DNA of 64,000 bases, taken from the NCBI GenBank assembly GCA_027923965.1, contig AP026969.1:2666001-2730000 (forward strand), given 5' to 3'. Positions 56,130 to 64,000 of the stretch are shown piece by piece. How positions within the stretch are numbered: position 1 is the first letter of the stretch; every line of letters starts with the position of its first letter. The notes beneath the pieces were generated by a model. It was not told where the DNA came from, ran no database searches, and saw only the letters and a list, made by a program, of their open reading frames with translations. A program made the translations under genes and the position numbers. Source of the DNA: Comamonadaceae bacterium OS-1 (lineage in GTDB: Bacteria; Pseudomonadota; Gammaproteobacteria; Burkholderiales; Burkholderiaceae_C).

Positions 56130-57935
56130 ATGGTTTTCAGCAACAGCCCACGGCTCCCCCGCGCGACCCCAAAGTTCGCCCCACTCAGCCTGAAGGCTGC
56201 CAGCGCAGCAGCGGTGCTGGCCCTGGTCGCGTGCGGCTCGACACCACTGCCGCCCTGGCAACCACCCGCCGCACCTGTAGTGGCCCCGCGGCCCGCGGCG
56301 GTGCCCGCGAAGCCCGCGGCAACCACCGTTGCCCCGGTTGTCATCCAGCCCGTCACCCGCTCCGGCGATGCGCCCGAGGCCACTACCCCGGACGGCGCGC
56401 CCTACAGCGCCGCCGTCGCCGCCCGCTTCCCGGACCCGTCCATCGCCTACAGCACGCCGGGCCTGCAGCCGGGGCGTACCAGCTTCAGCAGCAATGCCGA
56501 AAATTCCGCCTGGTTGGAGCAGCTCAGCAACCACCCTAGCCGCGGTGTGCATGCCAGCGTGCTGCGCTTCGGCCAGTCGCAACAGGGCGTGCCTCTGGAG
56601 GCCCTGTTGCTGACCCGTGCCAGCAGCCCGGACGCACCGACCATCCTCGCTACCGGGCGGCCCACGGTGCTGATCGTGGCGCAGCAGCACGGCAACGAGC
56701 CCGCAGGCAGCGAGGCCGCACTGGTGGTGGCGCGCGAGCTGGCGCAGGGCCTGCTGGAACCCCTGCTGGACAAGCTCAACGTGCTGATCGTGCCGCGTGC
56801 CAACCCCGACGGGGCCGCCGCCAACCAGCGCGCCACCGCCAACGGCATCGACCTGAACCGCGACCACCTGCTGCTCAACAGCCCCGAGGCCCGCGCCCTG
56901 GCCACGCTGACCCGCGACTACCAGCCCACGGTGGTGCTGGACGCACACGAGTACACCGTGGTGGGCCGCTACCTGCAAAAATTTGGCACCATCCAGAAAT
57001 TCGATGCGCTGCTGCAGTACGCCATGGTGGCCAACCTGCCCGAGTTCCTGACCCGTGCGTCCGAAGAGTGGTACCGCCGCCCAGTGATCGCCGCGCTGAA
57101 GTTGCAAGGCCTGACCAGCGAGTGGTACTACACCACCTCCACCGATATCGACGACCACGAGGTCTCCATGGGCGGCACCCAGCCCGACACCGGGCGCAAC
57201 GTCAACGGCCTGAAGAACACCGTCAGCATGTTGATCGAAACCCGCGGGGTGGGCATTGGCCGCCTGCACATCCAGCGCCGGGTGCACACCCAGGTGACGG
57301 CAATGGTCAGCATGCTGCAAAGCACTGCCGCCCGGGCCGAGCAGATGGGCCAGCTGCGCTCGTTCATCGAGCGCGAAGTCAGCAGCCAGGCCTGCCGCAG
57401 CCAGGCGGTGGTGGAGGCCGGCCCCACCAGCGCCCAGTACGAGCTGACCATGCTCAACCCCAGCACCGGGGCCGACAAGAAGGTGTCAGTAGACTGGAAT
57501 TCGGCACTGGAGCTGCAAACCCTGAAGTCGCGCCCCCGACCCTGCGGCTACTGGCTGTCGGCGGCGGCCACGGCGGCGGTGGACCGGCTGCAACTGCTGG
57601 GCGTGCAGGTGATGCGGGTGGTGGAAGCCGGATCGGTGCGGGGCGAGCTGTACCGTGCCACCGGCCAGAGCAGCGGCGTACGGCAGGACGTGCGTGGCAG
57701 CATTGCCGATGCACAACCCATCAACCGGATCGAGGTGGAGCTGGTACGCAGCCTGGTGGACACGCCGCAAGGAAGTTTTTATGTACCAATGGGCCAGCCC
57801 CTGGCCAACCTGGTGCTGGCCGCGCTGGAGCCCGACACGCAAAACAGCTACTTTGCCAACCACCTTCTGGCCAACCTGAATGATGCCGCCCGGGTGATGG
57901 CCGAGCCCACGGGGGCGCTGGAGAAGCTGCCGTAG
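56130..57935 (+). CDS. M14-family zinc carboxypeptidase-like lipoprotein
   Basis: A 601-residue protein with a lipoprotein-type signal (VLALVAC, Cys35), a Pro/Ala-rich linker near residues 40-80 and an M14-like peptidase domain near 110-400. The zinc and catalytic motifs are H-G-N-E-P-A-G-S-E near 190, the substrate-binding N-P-D-G and D-L-N-R-D-H near 226-242, and V-L-D-A-H-E-Y near 269. The rest, about 200 residues, is a beta-rich C-terminal region (Y-E-L-T-M-L-N-P-S) of unknown fold. It probably trims peptides in the periplasm or at the outer membrane; the substrate is unknown. Confidence 0.87.
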   Translation: MVFSNSPRLPRATPKFAPLSLKAASAAAVLALVACGSTPLPPWQPPAAPVVAPRPAAVPAKPAATTVAPVVIQPVTRSGDAPEATTPDGAPYSAAVAARFPDPSIAYSTPGLQPGRTSFSSNAENSAWLEQLSNHPSRGVHASVLRFGQSQQGVPLEALLLTRASSPDAPTILATGRPTVLIVAQQHGNEPAGSEAALVVARELAQGLLEPLLDKLNVLIVPRANPDGAAANQRATANGIDLNRDHLLLNSPEARALATLTRDYQPTVVLDAHEYTVVGRYLQKFGTIQKFDALLQYAMVANLPEFLTRASEEWYRRPVIAALKLQGLTSEWYYTTSTDIDDHEVSMGGTQPDTGRNVNGLKNTVSMLIETRGVGIGRLHIQRRVHTQVTAMVSMLQSTAARAEQMGQLRSFIEREVSSQACRSQAVVEAGPTSAQYELTMLNPSTGADKKVSVDWNSALELQTLKSRPRPCGYWLSAAATAAVDRLQLLGVQVMRVVEAGSVRGELYRATGQSSGVRQDVRGSIADAQPINRIEVELVRSLVDTPQGSFYVPMGQPLANLVLAALEPDTQNSYFANHLLANLNDAARVMAEPTGALEKLP

Positions 57936-58005
57936 GATTTTTTAGGTTTTAAGGCCTTTTTTCAGGCATTCAATCGACTACTTGTGCTGATGGAGTCGGC
58001 GTGAA

Positions 58006-58039
58006 ATGCTCTTATTTTTATAGTTAAAAATAAGAGCAT
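58006..58039. terminator. perfect AT-rich inverted repeat acting as a bidirectional terminator (repeat copy j)
   Basis: Arms ATGCTCTTATTTTTA (58006-58020) and TAAAAATAAGAGCAT (58025-58039) match exactly over 15 bp around TAGT. A further family-like segment (TTGTGCTGATGGAGTCGGCG, then TGAAATGC) lies just upstream at about 57982-58010. It is placed between the convergent M14 peptidase and coiled-coil protein genes. Confidence 0.8.
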
Positions 58040-58045
58040 TTACTT

Positions 58046-58702
58046 TCAAGGTGCGGGCTCTGGCAGCGGGGCCGCCTTGGCCTTGGTGCGGGCCGCACTG
58101 CGCTTGGCAGTGTCGGCCTTGTGGTCGGCGGCTTCTTGCAGCTTTTTGGCGTAGCGCGCGGGTTCATTGGCGGCCTCGGCTGCGCGGCGGGCGCGGGTGG
58201 CCTGGTCTTCCTGCGCCTTGCGGGCCTTGCTGTCGGCGGTGGCCTTGCGCGCAGCCTGCGCCTTGGCGGCCTCGGCAGCATCGTACGGTTTGCGCGGCTC
58301 GGTGGGCGCATGGGTGCGGGGGGTGGCCGGCGTCCGCGGGGTGGCGGTACCCACAGCCACGGGAGGCGCATCTTTGGCGGCAGCGGCTTCTTCCATGCGC
58401 TGCAACTGCTCCGCGCCCTTGCGTTTACGCTCGGCATCGTTGAGCGCGATTTCCTGGCGGCGCAGATCGGCCATATCGACCCGGCGACGGGCACGGCTGG
58501 CATCGCGGCAGTCGTTGACGGCAAACTTCTGGAAGCAGGCCGCCTCTTCTTCGGCAAAGCGCTTTTCGATCCGCTGGCGCTCGGCATCGATGCGGGCGTG
58601 CTCGGCAGCCACCTGCAGGCCGCCGTCGGCAATCTGCGCCGTTACCGAGACACTGCCCAGCAGCCCAGCCAGGCACAACAGGCTAAATCCGTATTTTTTC
58701 AT
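58046..58702 (-). CDS. exported Ala/Arg/Lys-rich coiled-coil protein, function unknown
   Basis: A 218-residue protein with a signal peptide (MKKYGFSLLCLAGLLGSVSV, then TAQ) and a helical, strongly charged body. A conserved-looking segment carries two cysteines (EEEAACFQKFAVNDCRDASR) near residues 50-70, which could form a disulfide. The second half is Pro/Thr then Ala/Lys/Arg-rich, low in complexity and probably extended or coiled coil. I do not recognise a named domain. It overlaps the zapE stop by 4 bp (ATGA), so it is translationally coupled to zapE. Confidence 0.75.
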   Translation of the reverse strand: MKKYGFSLLCLAGLLGSVSVTAQIADGGLQVAAEHARIDAERQRIEKRFAEEEAACFQKFAVNDCRDASRARRRVDMADLRRQEIALNDAERKRKGAEQLQRMEEAAAAKDAPPVAVGTATPRTPATPRTHAPTEPRKPYDAAEAAKAQAARKATADSKARKAQEDQATRARRAAEAANEPARYAKKLQEAADHKADTAKRSAARTKAKAAPLPEPAP

Positions 58703-59796
58703 GTCAGATGGGTGTCCACGATACGCCGCTCCAGCGCCAAAAATTCAACCGACTGCATCTCGTTCAGGCGCGACACGGTGCGCGGAAACTCGTGCGCCAT
58801 CGGGCCCTCGGTGTACAGCTCTTCGGGCGGCACTGCAGCAGACAGGATCAGTTTGACACGGCGGTCGTACAGCACGTCCACCAGCCAGGTAAATCGCCGC
58901 GCGGGCGACGCCATATTGACCCCCATGGCGGGCACGTTGCTCAGCAGCACGGTGTGGAACTGGCTGGCGATTTCCAGGTAATCGTTTTGCGAGCGCGGTC
59001 CGCCGCACAGGGAATTGAAGTCGAACCACACCACGCCCCCAGCCTTGCGCCGGGCCTGGATTTCGCGGGCTTCGATGTGCAGCACCGGGTCTTCGTCCTG
59101 GGTTTCTGCCAGGCGGGTGAAGGCCTCGGCCATCTCCAGGTCGGCCTGCGGGCCCAGCGGCATGTGGTAGATCTTGACCTGCTCCAGCGTGCGGCTACGG
59201 TAGTCGGTGCCGTTGTCCACGCTCAGCACTTCCAGCTTTTCGTTCAGCAGCGCGATGGCGGGCAGGATGCGGTCGCGGTGCAGGCCGTTGGGGTAGAGGT
59301 CGTCAGGCTTGAAGTTGGAGGTGGTGACAAAGCCCACACCGTTGGCAAACAGCGCGTCCAGCAGCCGGTGCAGGATCATCGCGTCGGTGATGTCGGCCAC
59401 ATGGAATTCGTCAAAGCAGATCAGCTTGTAGCGCTTGGCCATGCGTGCGCCCAGCGCGTCCAGCGGGTTCACCGTGCCCTGCAGGTCGGCCAGCTCGCGG
59501 TGCACTTCGCGCATGAACTCATGGAAGTGCAGGCGGGTTTTGCGCTTCAAGGGTACTGCGTTGAAGAAGCAGTCCATCAAAAAGCTCTTGCCCCGCCCCA
59601 CCCCGCCGTACATGTACACGCCGCGCGGAATCTCGGGCCGGAAGATCAGCTTTTTGAAGCTGTTGGAACGCTTTTCTTTGTACGCAGCCCACTCGGTGGC
59701 GCAACGCTCCAAAGCATCGACGGCGCGCAACTGCGCCGGGTCGGCGGTGTAACCGCGCTGGGCCAGTTCGGCCTCGTAGGCTGCTTTAACGCTCAA
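58699..59796 (-). CDS. zapE: cell division ATPase ZapE (AFG1 family)
   Basis: A 365-residue P-loop ATPase of the AFG1/ZapE family. Walker A is YGGVGRGKSFLMD near residue 62. The later blocks F-H-E-F-M-R-E-V-H near 91, C-F-D-E-F-H-V-A-D-I-T-D-A-M near 125 (Walker B) and T-S-N-F-K-P-D-D-L-Y-P-N-G-L-H-R-D are typical. In E. coli ZapE is linked to Z-ring constriction under stress. The start is a TTG at 59796 behind GGGAGTG; no ATG fits. It lies downstream of lpdA, past a hairpin, and its stop overlaps the next gene's start. Confidence 0.93.
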   Translation of the reverse strand: MSVKAAYEAELAQRGYTADPAQLRAVDALERCATEWAAYKEKRSNSFKKLIFRPEIPRGVYMYGGVGRGKSFLMDCFFNAVPLKRKTRLHFHEFMREVHRELADLQGTVNPLDALGARMAKRYKLICFDEFHVADITDAMILHRLLDALFANGVGFVTTSNFKPDDLYPNGLHRDRILPAIALLNEKLEVLSVDNGTDYRSRTLEQVKIYHMPLGPQADLEMAEAFTRLAETQDEDPVLHIEAREIQARRKAGGVVWFDFNSLCGGPRSQNDYLEIASQFHTVLLSNVPAMGVNMASPARRFTWLVDVLYDRRVKLILSAAVPPEELYTEGPMAHEFPRTVSRLNEMQSVEFLALERRIVDTHLT

Positions 59797-59823
59797 AGAG
59801 AAACACTCCCGTTACTACAAATT

Positions 59824-59866
59824 AAATAGCTGCTAGCGCCCATTCCATGGGCAGTAGCAGCTATTT
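59824..59866. repeat. dispersed palindromic element, copy k, likely terminator of lpdA
   Basis: Arms AAATAGCTGCTA and TAGCAGCTATTT (59824-59835 and 59855-59866) pair perfectly. Inside, GCCCAT pairs with ATGGGC around TCC. AT-rich sequence follows on both sides. It sits 16 bp after the lpdA stop (minus strand) and before zapE. Confidence 0.75.
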
Positions 59867-59882
59867 TTATACCCAAAATCGG

Positions 59883-61301
<1,419 letters not shown>

Positions 61302-61318
61302 TTTTCAAATCCCAAATT

Positions 61319-61455
61319 AGTTTCAGTCATGCCGCCCACTGGCAGAAACCCCTTCCAGAACAGCGCGGAACCGGCTTTGCCGGGCCGCTGCTGTTGCCCC
61401 CTGCAAGGGGGTTGGCGGAAGACGCGCAGCGCTGCAGCCTGGGGGTGTGCCTGGT
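61319..61455. repeat. repeat-like intercistronic region between odhB and lpdA
   Basis: This 137-bp segment has a perfect hairpin CCCCCT-GCA-AGGGGG (61397-61411), a GCAGCGCTGC palindrome and a CCGG-rich flank (GGAACCGGCTTTGCCGGGCC, which contains CCGGCTTTGCCGG). No coding frame is credible. It looks like a Burkholderiales intergenic mosaic repeat. It may attenuate or process the odhB-lpdA mRNA. Confidence 0.45.
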
Positions 61456-61458
61456 TCT

Positions 61459-62724
<1,266 letters not shown>

Positions 62725-62760
62725 TTAATTTTCTCCAAATCTTCCAACGGGGGGCGCAGG

Positions 62761-62788
62761 CACTGCACCGCAGAACAGCGGTGCAGTG
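62761..62788 (-). other. intercistronic hairpin between odhA and odhB
   Basis: Perfect 10-bp arms CACTGCACCG and CGGTGCAGTG around an 8-nt loop. No T-run follows on the minus strand, so it is more likely an RNA-stabilising or processing hairpin than a terminator. Confidence 0.55.
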
Positions 62789-62803
62789 GCAGATGCAGCC
62801 GAT

Positions 62804-64000
62804 TTATTTTGTGAGGACGAAGCCTTTGAGCTTGCCAAACGCGCCATCGACCAGCGACTTTTGCTGGTCCTGGTGCAGGTGCGAATAACCGGCTGCAGGG
62901 GATGCCGAGGCCGCACGGCCCGAGTAACCCAGCTTTTGGCCTTCAACCATGTTTTCATGCAGGTAGTGCTGCACGAAGAACCAGGCACCCTGGTTTTGCG
63001 GCTCGTCCTGGCACCAGACCATTTCGGTCACGTTGGGGTACTTTTTGACTTCGGCGGCAAAGGCCTTGTGCGGGAAAGGGTAGAGCTGTTCCACGCGCAG
63101 GATCACCACGTCGTCGGCGCCCTTTTCTTCGCGCTTCTTGGCCAGGTCGTAGTAGACCTTGCCCGAGCAGGCGACGATGCGCTTGACCTTGTCGGCCTTG
63201 ACGTCCTTGTTCTCCGGAATGACGGTCTGGAAAACGCCCTTGGTGAATTCGCTCAGGGGCGATGCCGCATCCTTGGCGCGCAGCAGCGACTTGGGCGTCA
63301 TGATGACCAGCGGCTTGCGCAGGTTGCGCACCATCTGGCGGCGCAACAGGTGGAAGATCTGGCTGGCGGTGGTGGGCTGCACCACTTGCATATTGGTGTC
63401 GGCACTCAGTTGCATGAAGCGCTCCAGGCGGGCCGAGCTGTGCTCGGGGCCCTGGCCTTCGTAGCCGTGCGGCAGCATCAGGGTGATGCCATTGACGCGG
63501 CCCCACTTGACTTCGCCGGAGGCAATGAACTGGTCGATCACCACCTGGGCACCGTTGGCGAAGTCGCCAAACTGGGCTTCCCAGATCACGAAGGTGTTCG
63601 GGTCGTTCGATGCGTAGCCGTATTCGAACGCCAGCACCGCCTCTTCGGACAGGATGGAGTCGATCACGGTGAACGGTGCCTGGCCGTCGGCCACGTTTTG
63701 CAACGGGGTGTAGGTGCCTTCGTCGAACTTTTCACGGTCCTGGTCATGGATCACGGCATGGCGGTGGGTAAAGGTGCCACGGCCACAGTCTTCACCGCTC
63801 AAACGCACCGGGTAGCCGCTGGCCACCAGGGACGCAAAAGCCATGTGCTCGCCCATGCCCCAATCCACCGGAATGTCGCCCCGGCCCATCGCGGCGCGGT
63901 CGTCGTAGACCTTTTTCACCAGCGGGTGCGGGGTGATGTTGGCGGGGATGGCCGTCATCTTCTCGGCCAGGCGTTTCCACTCGGCCAGGGGAATGGCGGT
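62804..64000 (-). CDS. odhA: 2-oxoglutarate dehydrogenase E1, C-terminal part cut by the window edge
   Basis: The last 398 codons of E1, entering from the right edge. The frame continues upstream of the internal ATG at 63958 without a break. The visible protein has the C-terminal transketolase-like features: G-M-G-E-H-M-A-F-A-S-L, S-G-E-D-C-G-R-G-T-F-T-H-R-H, A-V-L-A-F-E-Y-G-Y-A, L-P-H-G-Y-E-G-Q-G-P-E-H-S-S-A-R, R-K-P-L-V-I-M-T-P-K-S-L-L-R and E-P-Q-N-Q-G-A-W. It uses thiamine diphosphate to decarboxylate 2-oxoglutarate and succinylate lipoyl-E2. It is first of odhA-odhB-lpdA. The N-terminal half is outside the window. Confidence 0.96.
   Translation of the reverse strand, partial: TAIPLAEWKRLAEKMTAIPANITPHPLVKKVYDDRAAMGRGDIPVDWGMGEHMAFASLVASGYPVRLSGEDCGRGTFTHRHAVIHDQDREKFDEGTYTPLQNVADGQAPFTVIDSILSEEAVLAFEYGYASNDPNTFVIWEAQFGDFANGAQVVIDQFIASGEVKWGRVNGITLMLPHGYEGQGPEHSSARLERFMQLSADTNMQVVQPTTASQIFHLLRRQMVRNLRKPLVIMTPKSLLRAKDAASPLSEFTKGVFQTVIPENKDVKADKVKRIVACSGKVYYDLAKKREEKGADDVVILRVEQLYPFPHKAFAAEVKKYPNVTEMVWCQDEPQNQGAWFFVQHYLHENMVEGQKLGYSGRAASASPAAGYSHLHQDQQKSLVDGAFGKLKGFVLTK

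Overview
This 64 kb window is high-GC chromosomal DNA from a betaproteobacterium, very probably a Comamonadaceae member of the Rhodoferax/Acidovorax/Polaromonas type. The call rests on gene content and order: the small Trp-rich protein family, parE-transglycosylase-parC, dapA-bamC, grpE-dnaK-dnaJ, odhA-odhB-lpdA-zapE, ParC with GDQ instead of GDS, and typical Burkholderiales protein sequences. No tRNA, rRNA, CRISPR array or intact insertion sequence is seen. Most of the window is core metabolism and housekeeping.

Layout. 1-6.1 kb is the accessory part: the tail of a LysR regulator, a small membrane protein, a RibD-type reductase, a DUF3750 protein, a broken LysR copy, an AT-richer Ig/BNR-repeat lipoprotein and the intact LysR paralogue of the broken copy. 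6.2-14.5 kb holds ilvD, an acyltransferase, a small cytochrome c, a TPR/DUF6445 oxygenase-like protein, a mini ABC ATPase, acs and yqhA. 14.5-31 kb is the most unusual segment. Two sets of circularly permuted ATP-grasp, alpha-E and transglutaminase genes lie on either side of comEC: one minus-strand set ending in a GGDEF/EAL protein and one plus-strand set followed by ridA. 31-36 kb carries a chemoreceptor and the parE-lytic transglycosylase-parC operon. 38-45 kb carries an MFS transporter, dapA-bamC, a metallo-beta-lactamase-fold hydrolase with no ordinary start codon, a manganese riboswitch with its GDT1-family exporter, a CDF transporter and an FKBP. 45-53 kb carries grpE-dnaK-dnaJ, glutathione-dependent formaldehyde detoxification (frmA-fghA), a phosphoethanolamine transferase and dusA. 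53.7-56 kb is hutC/hutH. The last part holds an M14 peptidase lipoprotein and the 2-oxoglutarate dehydrogenase cluster with zapE; odhA runs off the right edge.

Non-coding structure is the other main result. A family of about 55-bp palindromic elements recurs at least eleven times between genes. Up to three more copies lie inside the comEC reading frame, where they appear to be translated. A separate 62-bp nested-palindrome element occurs twice, each time 20-30 bp upstream of a start codon (cytochrome c, bamC). The 5' end of the alpha-E gene is also present as a small upstream copy that differs only by synonymous changes across 21 codons. A yybP-ykoY manganese riboswitch precedes the GDT1 gene. 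Several strong terminators were found.

All functional calls come from reading the sequence and recalling family features. No database search was run.
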